This document shows positions 9,458-17,958 of a DNA stretch of 64,000 nt, piece by piece. This DNA is from Streptomyces fumanus (lineage in GTDB: Bacteria > Actinomycetota > Actinomycetes > Streptomycetales > Streptomycetaceae). A model generated the notes under the pieces. It made no database searches and was not told the origin of the DNA. It saw nothing but the letters and a program-made list of their open reading frames with translations. The stretch spans positions 1 to 64,000 of the forward strand of contig NZ_BNBI01000020.1 in assembly GCF_014655295.1 (NCBI RefSeq), given 5' to 3'. The first letter of the stretch is position 1; the number at the start of each line of letters is the position of its first letter. Both the position numbers and the translations under genes were made by a program.

Positions 9458-10515
9458 GGGCCGATCCTTCCATGCATCCGAAAAATACGGTCGTACGCGG
9501 CGGCCAGCAGCTCCGGGTCGTGCCTCGGGGTCCCGTCGGTCCGGGCCACCGGCGCCAGCTCGACCGCGGCGCCGAACCGCTTGGCGGCGTCGGTGAGCGA
9601 GTCCCGGTCGGGCACGGCGGCCTCGTCGGCCAGCACCACGTCCAGGGCGAGTTTAGGGGCGTGTCGCCCCAAAACCTCCAAATGACGCTGCGGGGAGAAG
9701 CCCTCGGTTTCTCCGGGCTGCGGGGCGAGGTTCAGCGAGAGCACCCGGCGGGCCTTCGTCGCGGTGAGCGCGTCCAGCAGATCGGGGACCAGCAGGTGCG
9801 GGATGACGGAGGAGAACCAGGAGCCGGGGCCGAGGACCACCCAGTCGGCGTCGAGGACCGCCGCGACCGCCTCCGGGACGGCCGGCGGGTCGGCCGGCAC
9901 CAGGTGCACCGACTGCACCTCGCCGGGCGTGAGCGCCACCGTCGCCTGCCCGCGCACGGTGTCGACGTCCCCCGGCCGCTCCGGGTCGTGGCCCTTGACC
10001 AGGGCCTGCAGCTCCAGCGGCACCGCGGACATGGGCAGCACCCGCCCGTGCGCGCCGAGCAGCTTGCCGACCAGGTCCAGGGCCTGCACATGGTCGCCGA
10101 GCTGCTCCCACAGGGCGACGATCAGCAGATTGCCGACCGCGTGCTCGTGCAGGTCGCCCTGGGACTGGAAGCGGTGCTGGATGACCCTGGCCCAGGTCTG
10201 GCCCCAGTCGTCGTCGCCGCAGAGCGCGGCCAGCGCCTTGCGCAGGTCGCCGGGGGGCAGTACCCCCAGCTCGTCGCGGAGGCGCCCGCTGGAGCCGCCG
10301 TCGTCGGCCACGGTGACGACGGCGGTGAGGTCGCCGGTGATCCGGCGCAGCGCGGCGAGCGAGGCGGACAGGCCCATGCCGCCGCCGAGGGCGACGACCT
10401 TGGGCTGGGCGCCGCGGCGGCGCGGCCTGCCGCCGCGCGCCTCTACGGGCCGGCTGCCGCGTCCCTCGGACACCGCCCGGCGCAGCCTGCTCAGCCGCGG
10501 AGTACGTCCTGTCAT
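9448..10515 (-). CDS. yvcK: YvcK/CofD-family gluconeogenesis factor homologue
   Basis: 355-residue member of the YvcK family, which in Bacillus and Mycobacterium binds UDP-sugars and affects cell-wall metabolism and morphology. The glycine-rich nucleotide-binding start VVALGGGMGLSASLAALRR is at about residues 38-57, followed by VADDGGSSGRLR and LPPGDLRKAL. The first ~35 residues are a basic extension. The ATG at 10515 overlaps the rapZ stop in an ATGA arrangement, and its own end overlaps whiA. The conserved rapZ-yvcK-whiA neighbourhood is seen across Gram-positive bacteria and supports the identification. Confidence 0.93.
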   Translation of the reverse strand: MTGRTPRLSRLRRAVSEGRGSRPVEARGGRPRRRGAQPKVVALGGGMGLSASLAALRRITGDLTAVVTVADDGGSSGRLRDELGVLPPGDLRKALAALCGDDDWGQTWARVIQHRFQSQGDLHEHAVGNLLIVALWEQLGDHVQALDLVGKLLGAHGRVLPMSAVPLELQALVKGHDPERPGDVDTVRGQATVALTPGEVQSVHLVPADPPAVPEAVAAVLDADWVVLGPGSWFSSVIPHLLVPDLLDALTATKARRVLSLNLAPQPGETEGFSPQRHLEVLGRHAPKLALDVVLADEAAVPDRDSLTDAAKRFGAAVELAPVARTDGTPRHDPELLAAAYDRIFRMHGRIGPWR

Positions 10516-11681
10516 TCCCGTCCCATGTCCCGGTGCACGACCACCGTCTCCACACCCTCGGCCGCGAGCCGGGCGGCGAGCTTCTCCGACATGGCGACGG
10601 AGCGGTGCTTGCCGCCGGTGCAGCCGACGGCGATGGTCACGTAGCGCTTGCCCTCCCGACGGTAGCCCGCGGCGACGAGCTGGAGCAGTTCGGCATAGCG
10701 GTCGAGGAACTCCTTCGCCCCGGGCTGGTTCAGGACGTACGCCGACACCTCCTCGTTCAGGCCGGTGAACGGGCGCAGCTCCGGGACCCAGTGCGGGTTG
10801 GGCAGGAAGCGCATGTCCGCCACCAGGTCGGCGTCGACCGGCAGCCCGTACTTGAAGCCGAACGACATGACGGTGGCCCGCAGCTCCGGCTCCTCCTCGC
10901 CGGCGAACTGGGCGTCCATCTTGGCGCGCAGCTCGTGCACGTTGAGGCTGGAGGTGTCGATCACCAGGTCGGCGTCGCCGCGCAGCTCGCGCAGCAGCTC
11001 CCGCTCGGCGGCGATGCCGTCGACGATGCGGCCGTCGCCCTGGAGGGGGTGCGGGCGGCGCACCGACTCGAAGCGGCGCACCAGGGCCTCGTCGGAGGAC
11101 TCCAGGAAGACGATCCGCCGGGTGACCCCGCGGGCGTCGAGGTCGGCCAGGGATTCGCGCAGGTTGTCGAAGAAGCGGCGGCCCCGGACGTCGACGACGA
11201 CCGCGATCCTGGCCACGTTGCCCTGCGAGCGGGCGCCCAGCTCCACCATGGTGGGGATCAGCGCGGGCGGCAGGTTGTCCACGACGAACCAGCCGAGGTC
11301 CTCCAGACACTTGGCGGCCGTCGACCGCCCGGCCCCCGACATGCCGGAGATGATCACCAGCTCGGGGATGGCCGCCTCGGGCACACCGCCCTTGTCCTTC
11401 CCCGTACCTTCCTTGCCCGTACCTTCCTTGCCGGTGCCTTCCTTGCCCGTACTCACCTGTGCTCCGTCGTCCTGCCGGTCCGGTCCGGCCTCCCGCGCGG
11501 CGTCGCCCTGGCCGGCCGTGCCCTCGCCGGCCGTGCCCTGGCCGGCCGTGCCCGCGGCTTCCTCTCGCGCGGTGATGCCCGGGGCGTGCTCCCGCCCGGT
11601 CGTGCCCGCGGCCTGTTCTCGCGCGGTCGTGCCCGCGGCGTGTTCTCGCGCGGTGGTGGGCCGTGTCTCGTGCTCGGTCAT
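10512..11681 (-). CDS. rapZ: RapZ-family nucleotide-binding protein with repetitive N-terminal extension
   Basis: Member of the RapZ/YvcJ P-loop family, which binds nucleotides and in E. coli acts as an RNA-binding adaptor. The conserved part is ordinary: P-loop GMSGAGRST at residues 113-121, then DNLPPALIP, and the C-terminal CTGGKHRSV signature. Unusual is the first ~100 residues. They consist of a 9-residue repeat (REHAAGTTA type, four copies), a short GTAGQ/GEGTAG repeat, and TGKEG repeated three times plus TGKDKG. The matching DNA is 27-bp and 15-bp tandem repeats. The ATG at 11681 overlaps the uvrC stop by 4 bases; a later internal start (for example near VPEAAIPEL) cannot be excluded. 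Confidence 0.92.
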   Translation of the reverse strand: MTEHETRPTTAREHAAGTTAREQAAGTTGREHAPGITAREEAAGTAGQGTAGEGTAGQGDAAREAGPDRQDDGAQVSTGKEGTGKEGTGKEGTGKDKGGVPEAAIPELVIISGMSGAGRSTAAKCLEDLGWFVVDNLPPALIPTMVELGARSQGNVARIAVVVDVRGRRFFDNLRESLADLDARGVTRRIVFLESSDEALVRRFESVRRPHPLQGDGRIVDGIAAERELLRELRGDADLVIDTSSLNVHELRAKMDAQFAGEEEPELRATVMSFGFKYGLPVDADLVADMRFLPNPHWVPELRPFTGLNEEVSAYVLNQPGAKEFLDRYAELLQLVAAGYRREGKRYVTIAVGCTGGKHRSVAMSEKLAARLAAEGVETVVVHRDMGRE

Positions 11682-13843
11682 GTCTCCTGCCCCCGTCGTT
11701 CGTCCGGGGCGCCCGTGGTCACGGGCTCCCCCGGGGCGTCCGCCGTCGTTTCGGGCGCCCCTTCGTCGTCTTCCATGATCTCGCCGGTCGCCGTGTTCAC
11801 GGCGGGCGCGGCCGGGGCCGCCTGGGCGAGCGCCGCGGCGACCGTCTCGGCCGTCTTGCGGCCTATGCCGGGTACCTCGCGGATCTCGTCGACGGTCGCC
11901 GCGCGCAGCTTCTTCAGCGAACCGAAGTGCTTGATCAGAGCCTGTTTACGGGTCTCACCCAGCCCCGGGACGTCGTCCAGGGGACTGGCGCGGAAACGCT
12001 TGGCGCGCTTGGCCCGCTGATAGGTGATCGCGAAGCGGTGGGCCTCGTCGCGGACGCGCTGGAGCAGGTACAGGCCCTCGCTGGTGCGGGGCAGCACCAC
12101 CGGGTCGTCCTCGCCGGGCAGCCAGACCTCCTCCAGGCGCTTGGCCAGACCGCACACCGCGATGTCGTCGATGCCCAGCTCGTCCAGGGCGCGCTGGGCC
12201 GCGGCCACCTGCGGCTGCCCGCCGTCGACGACGACGAGCTGCGGCGGGTAGGCGAAGCGCTTGGGGCGGCCGTCCTCGTCCTTGAGACTGCTGTCGAGCG
12301 GCAGGCCGGCGTCCGGGTCCGGGGCAGGTGACAGGTCCGGCGCCGGGGCCGCGTCCGCGTGCGGGGCCGCCTGGGGGGCGCCGTCCGGGAGCGGGGGCTG
12401 TGCCTGCGGGGAGCGCGGGCCGTCCGTCCACTCGCCGGTGCGCTCCTTCTCGGCGAGGTAGCGGCGGAAGCGGCGGGTGATCACCTCGTGCATGGACCGG
12501 ACGTCGTCCTGCCCGGCGAACCCCTTGATCTGGAACCGCCGGTACTCGCTCTTGCGGGCGAGTCCGTCCTCGAAGACGACCATGGAGGCCACGACGTCGT
12601 CCCCCTGGAGGTGGGAGATGTCGTAGCACTCGATGCGCAACGGCGCGCTGTCCAGACCGAGCGCCTCGGCGATCTCCTCCAGCGCGCGCGAGCGCGTGGT
12701 CAGGTCCGAGGCACGCTTGGTCTTGTGCAGCACCAGCGCCTGCTGGGCGTTGCGCTGCACGGTCTCCATCAGCGCCTTCTTGTCGCCGCGCTGCGGGATC
12801 CGCAGCGACACGCCCGACCCGCGGCGGTCGGTGAGCCACTGCTGGACCGGCTCCACCGGGTCGGGCAGCGCCGGGACCAGGACCTCCTTGGGGACGGCGT
12901 CACCGGTCTCCTCGCCGTACAACTGCTGGAGCGCGTGCTCCACGAGGGCGCCGGTGGTGATCTCCTCGACCTTGTCGGTGACCCAGCCGCGCTGACCGCG
13001 CACCCGTCCGCCGCGCACGTGGAAGATCTGGACCGCCGCCTCCAGCTCGTCCTCGGCGACGGCGATCAGGTCGGCGTCGGTCGCGTCGGCGAGCACGACC
13101 GCGTTCTTCTCCATGGCCTTCTTCAGGGCCTCGATGTCGTCGCGCAGCCGGGCCGCCCGCTCGTACTCCATCTCCTCGGCCGCCTCGGCCATCTGCTTCT
13201 CCAGGCGGCGCAGGTAGGTGCCCGTGCGGCCGGCCATGAAGTCGCAGAACTCGTCGGCCAGGTCCCAGTGGTCGTCGGGCGAGATCCGGCCGACGCAGGG
13301 CGCGGAGCACTTGCCGATGTAGCCGAGCAGGCAGGGGCGGCCGGTCCGGGCCGCGTTCTTGAAGACGCCGGCCGAGCAGGTGCGGACCGGGAAGACACGC
13401 AACAGGAGGTCGACCGTGTCCCGGATCGCCCACGCGTGCGCGTACGGGCCGAAGTAGCGCACGCCCTTCTTCTTGTGGCCGCGCATCACCTGCACCCGCG
13501 GGAACTCCTCGTTCATCGTCACCGCGAGGTACGGGTAGCTCTTGTCGTCGCGGTACTTCACGTTGAACCGCGGGTCGTACTCCTTGATCCAGGAGTACTC
13601 GAGCTGGAGCGCCTCCACCTCCGTGGACACCACCGTCCACTCCACGGACGCCGCCGTGGTGACCATGGAGCGGGTGCGGGGGTGCAGGTTCGCCAGGTCC
13701 TGGAAGTAGTTGGCCAGGCGCTGGCGCAGGCTCTTCGCCTTTCCGACGTAGATCACCCGGCGGTGCTCGTCGCGGAACCTGTACACCCCCGGCGAGTCCG
13801 GGATCTGTCCCGGACTGGGGCGGTAGCTGGAGGGGTCGGCCAT
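11678..13843 (-). CDS. uvrC: Excinuclease ABC subunit C
   Basis: Makes both incisions around DNA lesions in nucleotide excision repair. The 721-residue protein has the GIY-YIG nuclease at residues ~15-95 (GVYRFRDEHRRVIYVGKAKS), a UVR motif for UvrB binding near residue 215 (YERAARLRDDI), the RNase H-like endonuclease domain, and tandem helix-hairpin-helices at the end (VPGLGETRKQALI, VPGIGRKTAE). A proline/alanine/aspartate-rich insertion of about 50 residues (SPQAQPPLPDGAPQ onwards) sits inside the endonuclease half and is probably a disordered loop. First gene of the uvrC-rapZ-yvcK-whiA operon. Its ATG lies exactly 7 bases after a -10 element, so the mRNA is probably leaderless. Confidence 0.97.
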   Translation of the reverse strand: MADPSSYRPSPGQIPDSPGVYRFRDEHRRVIYVGKAKSLRQRLANYFQDLANLHPRTRSMVTTAASVEWTVVSTEVEALQLEYSWIKEYDPRFNVKYRDDKSYPYLAVTMNEEFPRVQVMRGHKKKGVRYFGPYAHAWAIRDTVDLLLRVFPVRTCSAGVFKNAARTGRPCLLGYIGKCSAPCVGRISPDDHWDLADEFCDFMAGRTGTYLRRLEKQMAEAAEEMEYERAARLRDDIEALKKAMEKNAVVLADATDADLIAVAEDELEAAVQIFHVRGGRVRGQRGWVTDKVEEITTGALVEHALQQLYGEETGDAVPKEVLVPALPDPVEPVQQWLTDRRGSGVSLRIPQRGDKKALMETVQRNAQQALVLHKTKRASDLTTRSRALEEIAEALGLDSAPLRIECYDISHLQGDDVVASMVVFEDGLARKSEYRRFQIKGFAGQDDVRSMHEVITRRFRRYLAEKERTGEWTDGPRSPQAQPPLPDGAPQAAPHADAAPAPDLSPAPDPDAGLPLDSSLKDEDGRPKRFAYPPQLVVVDGGQPQVAAAQRALDELGIDDIAVCGLAKRLEEVWLPGEDDPVVLPRTSEGLYLLQRVRDEAHRFAITYQRAKRAKRFRASPLDDVPGLGETRKQALIKHFGSLKKLRAATVDEIREVPGIGRKTAETVAAALAQAAPAAPAVNTATGEIMEDDEGAPETTADAPGEPVTTGAPDERRGQET

Positions 13844-13850
13844 GTCTCAC

Positions 13851-13873
13851 ACCCTACTGGCGAGCACCGACAG
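13851..13873 (-). promoter_or_regulatory. PafBC-type DNA-damage promoter of uvrC
   Basis: The minus strand reads CTGTCGGTG (13873-13865), 8 bases, then TAGGGT (13856-13851). This matches the actinobacterial RecA-independent damage motif TTGTCRGTG-N8-TAnnnT except for the first base. The ATG of uvrC begins 7 bases after the -10. Confidence 0.75.
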
Positions 13874-14144
13874 TCCGGCGGGCCCGTGGACGACGTGCCG
13901 CGGACCGCCGATCAGGCCCGGCGCCCCGCTCCGGCGGACGGTGCGGTCTCGGCCAGGAGCGCGCGCCCGGCGGGCCCCGAGTGTTGTCGGGACCTGGCCG
14001 ACACGCTTCAATGCGGGAGGACCGGGGGCCCGAAGCGGCGTACGGATGTGCGGACTCCGCCGCGCCGCACCGGGGGCGGCCCCTGCCGATCCGCGCCCCG
14101 GCGGTCCGAACCGCCGGGACGAGCCTTCACAGAGGAGCCCCTGC
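13874..14144. other. Spacer between divergent uvrC and the 14145 gene
   Basis: Holds the upstream sequences of both genes. Besides the uvrC promoter I see a 9-bp inverted repeat (CCCGGCGGT 14097-14105, ACCGCCGGG 14110-14118) about 30 bases before the rightward start, which is a possible operator or leader hairpin. Nothing codes convincingly. Confidence 0.5.
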
Positions 14145-15128
14145 ATGCCGCACGCCACACAGCACGCGGACACCGCCGGCGCCGAACTGGACTCCGTTCT
14201 GCGCGGTGGGCCCTTCCACGTCGCGCTGCGCACCGCGATAGCCGCGCGGGGGCTGCCGCTGCAACGCGTGCAGCACCACCTGTCGCGCCGCGGGGTGAAG
14301 GTGGGCGTCACCAGCCTGAGCTACTGGCAGCAGGGCGCCCGGCGCCCGCAGCGCCCCGAGTCGCTGCGGGCCGTACGGGCGCTGGAGGAGATCCTCCAGT
14401 TGCCGGCCCAGTCACTGCTCCGGCTGCTCGGCGAGACCGGTACCGGCCCGGCGGGCGTGGCGGGTACGGCGGGCCCGGCGGGGCAGCGGGGGCAGCAGTT
14501 CGCGGCCCGGCGGCACCACGCGCGCGTGACGGTCACCGGCACCGTGGACCGGCTGCTGGCCGAGCTGGGCCAGCAGACGGACGGCGGGCTGCTCACCCTC
14601 GGCCACCACGAACAGGTCCGCATCGGACCCCGCCGCGAACTGGCCGGCCGCGAGGAGCACCACATCGTCCGCGCCCGCCGCGACGGCGTCGACCGCTTCC
14701 TCGCCGTCCACCACGGCGACCCGGGGTGCGTACCGGAGCGCATGACCGTCCAGGCCCTGGAGAACTGCCGCACCGGACGCGTCCGCCGGCACCACGACAC
14801 CGGCGTCCTGGTCGCCGAGCTGCTCTTCGACGTCCGACTGCGGGCCGGCGAGACCTACCTCTTCCGGTACGGCGTCGTGGACGGCACGGCAGGCGTGTCG
14901 CACGAGTACGCCCGGAGGTTCGACGGGGCGGGCGGGCAGTACGCCCTCCAGGTCCGGTTCGACGCGGCGGCCCGACCGGTGCGCTGCCACCGCTTCACCC
15001 AGCAGTCGGCCGCCACCCCGCGCGGCAGCCGCCAGACCCTCACCCTCAGCGGCCCCCACCACTGCGTCCACCTCGTGGAACCCCGCGTAAGGCCGGGCAT
15101 CGTCGGCATCGGCTGGGACTGGACCTGA
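14145..15128 (+). CDS. Uncharacterised Streptomyces protein with HTH-like N-terminus
   Basis: 327 residues, function unknown. The first ~95 residues (ELDSVLRGGPFHVALRTAI, then SYWQQGARRPQRPESLRAV) look like a helix-turn-helix region similar to that of XRE-type proteins, with the recognition segment around TSLSYWQQG. The remainder is a beta-rich region with paired histidines (RRHHAR, REEHHIV, RHHDTG) and acidic residues. No catalytic signature is recognised. ATG at 14145 is supported by AGAGGAG about 8 bases upstream; the longer frame to 13842 lacks support. It is transcribed away from uvrC and converges with the Rieske gene. A DNA-binding or sensor role is inference only. Confidence 0.7.
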   Translation: MPHATQHADTAGAELDSVLRGGPFHVALRTAIAARGLPLQRVQHHLSRRGVKVGVTSLSYWQQGARRPQRPESLRAVRALEEILQLPAQSLLRLLGETGTGPAGVAGTAGPAGQRGQQFAARRHHARVTVTGTVDRLLAELGQQTDGGLLTLGHHEQVRIGPRRELAGREEHHIVRARRDGVDRFLAVHHGDPGCVPERMTVQALENCRTGRVRRHHDTGVLVAELLFDVRLRAGETYLFRYGVVDGTAGVSHEYARRFDGAGGQYALQVRFDAAARPVRCHRFTQQSAATPRGSRQTLTLSGPHHCVHLVEPRVRPGIVGIGWDWT

Positions 15129-15197
15129 CCTGGACGCCGACTCCCGGAGGGCCGGACGCCAGTCCCGGGAAACGCGCAGGCTGCGGGTGGCGGGGCG

Positions 15198-15626
15198 TCA
15201 GGCGGCCGGCCCGGCGACGATCCTGCCGCCCTTCGCCTCGACGGACAGCTCCTCCAGCGGCACGGTGGCCGGGGCATGCAGCACCTCACCGGTCCGGGCA
15301 TCGAACTCGCTGCCGTGACAGGGACAGACCAGCCGGGTCCCCTCCAGCTTGTTGATGGCACACCCGGCATGCGTACAGACCGTGCTGTACGCCTTCAGGG
15401 AACCGTCCCGCCCCCGGCTGACCACGACATTGTGGTCCCGGTACAGCTTCGCGCTCCCCTCCGCGACCTCCTTCTCCGCCCCCAGGTCCACCGGCGCGGT
15501 CGGCGCCGCTGCCGCGCCTCCCCCGCCGTCCGGCCCGCACGCGGCCGCCCCCAGTCCGGCGACGGGGACGACGGCCGCCGAGCGCAGGAGGGTACGACGG
15601 CTCGGGACGGCAGGACGGGCGGGCAT
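15198..15626 (-). CDS. Exported Rieske (2Fe-2S) protein
   Basis: 142-residue small Rieske protein. A twin-arginine signal (SRRTLLRSAAVV, residues 9-20) implies export after cofactor insertion, and C30 near the end of the signal could be a lipidation site (weak lipobox). Cluster ligands are C84 and H86 (CTHAGC) plus C101 and H104 (CPCHGSEF); C89 and C103 can form the disulfide found in bc1-type Rieske domains. It is not next to cytochrome b or oxygenase genes, so it is probably a stand-alone electron-transfer or ferredoxin-like protein of the cell surface. ATG at 15626. Confidence 0.88.
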   Translation of the reverse strand: MPARPAVPSRRTLLRSAAVVPVAGLGAAACGPDGGGGAAAAPTAPVDLGAEKEVAEGSAKLYRDHNVVVSRGRDGSLKAYSTVCTHAGCAINKLEGTRLVCPCHGSEFDARTGEVLHAPATVPLEELSVEAKGGRIVAGPAA

Positions 15627-15748
15627 GGGGGCTCCCAGGTCGGAGGGGGTGGGTCGGTCGTGTCGACGATATCGAGGGGGGTGGTGGGGAGCTGGGCGGG
15701 GTGGGGCTCTGGATGAGGGGCTCCGGGTGAGGGGCTCTGGATGGGGCG

Positions 15749-15850
15749 CGTAAGCGCTCGCGCAAGCGCCTACGCAAACGATTACGCAACCGCATGCGCA
15801 AGCGCGTGCGCAAGCGAATGCGTAAACGATTACGCAAGCGTTTACGCGCC
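15749..15850. promoter_or_regulatory. 12-bp periodic operator array before the LacI-type regulator
   Basis: Eight consecutive 12-bp units fit the pattern CGYAAVCGNNTR (15749-15844), for example CGCAAGCGTTTA and CGTAAACGATTA. The last unit plus flank forms CGCAAGCGTTTACG (15833-15846), a LacI-family palindrome with central CG. Unit spacing is close to one DNA turn. It lies 52 bases before the regulator start, so autoregulation is likely. Confidence 0.7.
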
Positions 15851-15901
15851 CCACCGAATGCGATACCGTCCCGCCATCGACCCACAAGAAAGAACCCGCC
15901 G

Positions 15902-17065
15902 ATGCCGACCATGGCCGATGTGGCGCGAAGCGCCGGCGTCTCCGTCGCCACCGTCTCGCACGTCCTCAACGACACCCGGCCCGTCCTGCCCCACACCCGC
16001 CAGGCGGTCCTGGACGCGATCGAGGAACTGGGCTACACCCCGAACACCCTCGCCCGTTCCCTGGTGACCGCCCGGACCCGGTCCATCGGGCTCGCCGTCT
16101 CTGCGGTCAGCAACCCGTACTTCACCGACATACTCCAGGGCGTCGAGACCGCCGCCCTGGAAGGGGGTTACAGCCTGCTCATCGCCGACCCGCACGACGA
16201 CCCCGGCCATGAGCGGCAGGTCGTCCAGCTCCTGCACGAGCGCCGTGTCGACGGCATGATCGTGGCACCCTCGGCCGACCCGCGCGCACTCGTCGCCTAC
16301 CTGCGGCGGCACCGCGTACCGACCGTGTTCCTGGACCGCACGGTCGACGTCCCCGACGGCGACGCCCCGCACATCGACCAGGTCTGCGCGGCGGGCGCCG
16401 AGCCGACGACCCGGCTGGTCACACATCTCGCCGGGCTCGGACACCGGCGGATCGGGCTGGTCGCCGGCCGGCCCGGACTCAGCACCACACGCGAGCGGAT
16501 CACCGGCTACCGGCACGGCCTCGCGGCGGCCGGTCTGCCGTACGACGAGCGGCTGCTGGTGCACGGCGACTCCGAGGCGGCCGGCGCGGAACGGGCCACG
16601 GCCGAGCTGCTGTCCCTGGCGGTGCCGCCGTCCGCGCTGGTCACGGCCAACAACGCGATGACCATCGGCGCGCTGCGCGCCCTGCGGGACCGCGGGCTGT
16701 CCGTGCCCGGCGACATGGCGCTGTGCTGTTTCGACGACTTCGACTGGGCGGACCTCTTCTCCCCCCGGCTCACCGCCGTGGCCCAGCCCAGTTGGGAACT
16801 CGGCGCCCAGGCCGTCCGGCTCCTCCTGGACCGGCTGGCGGAACCGGACCGCCCCGCCCGGACCGTACGCCTGCCCTGCGCCTTCGTGCACCGCGCCTCC
16901 TGCGGCTGCCCCGAGGACACGCCGCCCCCGGCCACCACCCACCACCCGGCCCGGACACCCGAACCTCACGCATCACTCAGCCCACCGAAGCCACCCCGGA
17001 CACCCAGCACCACCCCACCCCCCGACCCGACAGAGAGGACCGCCCGTGATCGTCGTCGCCGGTGA
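15902..17065 (+). CDS. LacI-family transcriptional regulator
   Basis: 387 residues. The N-terminal LacI helix-turn-helix is clear (MADVARSAGVSVATVSHVL, residues 4-22), followed by the hinge LGYTPNTLARSL and a periplasmic-binding-protein-like sensor domain (SIGLAVSAVSNPYF, DGMIVAPSAD, GHRRIGLVAG, CFDDFDWADLF). The last ~40 residues are a proline/threonine-rich tail that overlaps the start of the sugar kinase gene by 20 bases, so the two are coupled. It presumably senses a sugar and controls itself and the kinase through the 12-bp repeat array upstream. ATG at 15902; the longer frame through the operator repeats is an artefact of their 12-bp periodicity. Confidence 0.92.
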   Translation: MPTMADVARSAGVSVATVSHVLNDTRPVLPHTRQAVLDAIEELGYTPNTLARSLVTARTRSIGLAVSAVSNPYFTDILQGVETAALEGGYSLLIADPHDDPGHERQVVQLLHERRVDGMIVAPSADPRALVAYLRRHRVPTVFLDRTVDVPDGDAPHIDQVCAAGAEPTTRLVTHLAGLGHRRIGLVAGRPGLSTTRERITGYRHGLAAAGLPYDERLLVHGDSEAAGAERATAELLSLAVPPSALVTANNAMTIGALRALRDRGLSVPGDMALCCFDDFDWADLFSPRLTAVAQPSWELGAQAVRLLLDRLAEPDRPARTVRLPCAFVHRASCGCPEDTPPPATTHHPARTPEPHASLSPPKPPRTPSTTPPPDPTERTARDRRRR

Positions 17066-17954
17066 GGCACTGATCGACCTGGTACCGCAGGGCACCGGCG
17101 CGCTGGCCGCCCTGGTCCCGGCGCTCGGCGGCGGGCCGTACAACACGGCCGTCGCGCTGGGCCGCCTCGGCTCCGCCACCGCCTTCTGCTCCCGGGTGTC
17201 GTACGACGCGTTCGGGGAGGCGCTGCTGGACCGGCTGCGCCGTACCGGCGTGGACGTGTCGGCGGTGCAGCGCGGGGCGGAGCCCACGACGCTCGCCGTC
17301 GCCACGGTCGGCGCGGACGGTTCGGCCGCGTACTCCTTCTACGTGGAGGGCACGGCGGACCGGCTGTTCGGCACGCCCGCCGCGCTGCCGCCGGACACCC
17401 GGGCGGTCTCCTTCGGCACGTGTTCGCTGGTGCTGGAGCCGGGCGCGAGCGCGTACGAGGAACTGATGCGCGACGCGGCGGCGCGCGGGGTGTTCACGGC
17501 GCTGGACCCGAACATCCGGGCGGGTCTGATCGCCGATCCGGACGCCTACCGGGCGCGGTTCAAGAGCTGGCTGCCGTCGGTGTCGTTGCTGAAGCTGTCC
17601 GCCGAGGACGCGGAGTGGCTGGGCGGCACGCCGCGGGAGTGGCTGGCGGCGGGGCCGGCGGCGGTCGTGGTCACCCGGGGCGGTGCCGGGCTGACCGCCT
17701 TCACCCGGGACGGCGGCGAGTACGCGGTGCCGGGCGAGCGGGTGGAGGTCGTCGACACCATCGGCGCGGGTGACACCGTCAACGCGGCGCTGCTGCACGG
17801 TCTCGCCGTCCGGGACGCGCTCAGCGAGCGGGGGCTGGGCGCGCTCGGCCGGGACGGCTGGACGGAGCTGCTGCGCTTCGCGGCGCGGGCCGCGGCCGTC
17901 ACCTGCTCCCGCGCGGGCGCGGAACCGCCGTACGCCGCCGAACTGGAGGACTAG
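17046..17954 (+). CDS. PfkB-family sugar kinase (fructokinase-like)
   Basis: 302-residue ribokinase-fold kinase. It shows the N-terminal PfkB signature region GGGPYNTAVALGRLG (residues 28-42) and the C-terminal ATP/anion-hole motif DTIGAGDTVNAAL near residue 240, with the catalytic aspartate in GAGD. Substrate is probably fructose or a related sugar, judging by the pairing with a LacI regulator, but no transporter or glycosidase is adjacent to confirm it. Starts with GTG at 17046 inside the end of the regulator gene and converges with the XRE regulator 4 bases later. Confidence 0.88.
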   Translation: MIVVAGEALIDLVPQGTGALAALVPALGGGPYNTAVALGRLGSATAFCSRVSYDAFGEALLDRLRRTGVDVSAVQRGAEPTTLAVATVGADGSAAYSFYVEGTADRLFGTPAALPPDTRAVSFGTCSLVLEPGASAYEELMRDAAARGVFTALDPNIRAGLIADPDAYRARFKSWLPSVSLLKLSAEDAEWLGGTPREWLAAGPAAVVVTRGGAGLTAFTRDGGEYAVPGERVEVVDTIGAGDTVNAALLHGLAVRDALSERGLGALGRDGWTELLRFAARAAAVTCSRAGAEPPYAAELED

Positions 17955-17958
17955 CGGT

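Noticed and set aside
15749..15850. CRISPR-like direct repeats
   Set aside because: Units are contiguous 12-mers without spacers, and no cas genes are present; operator array is the better reading.
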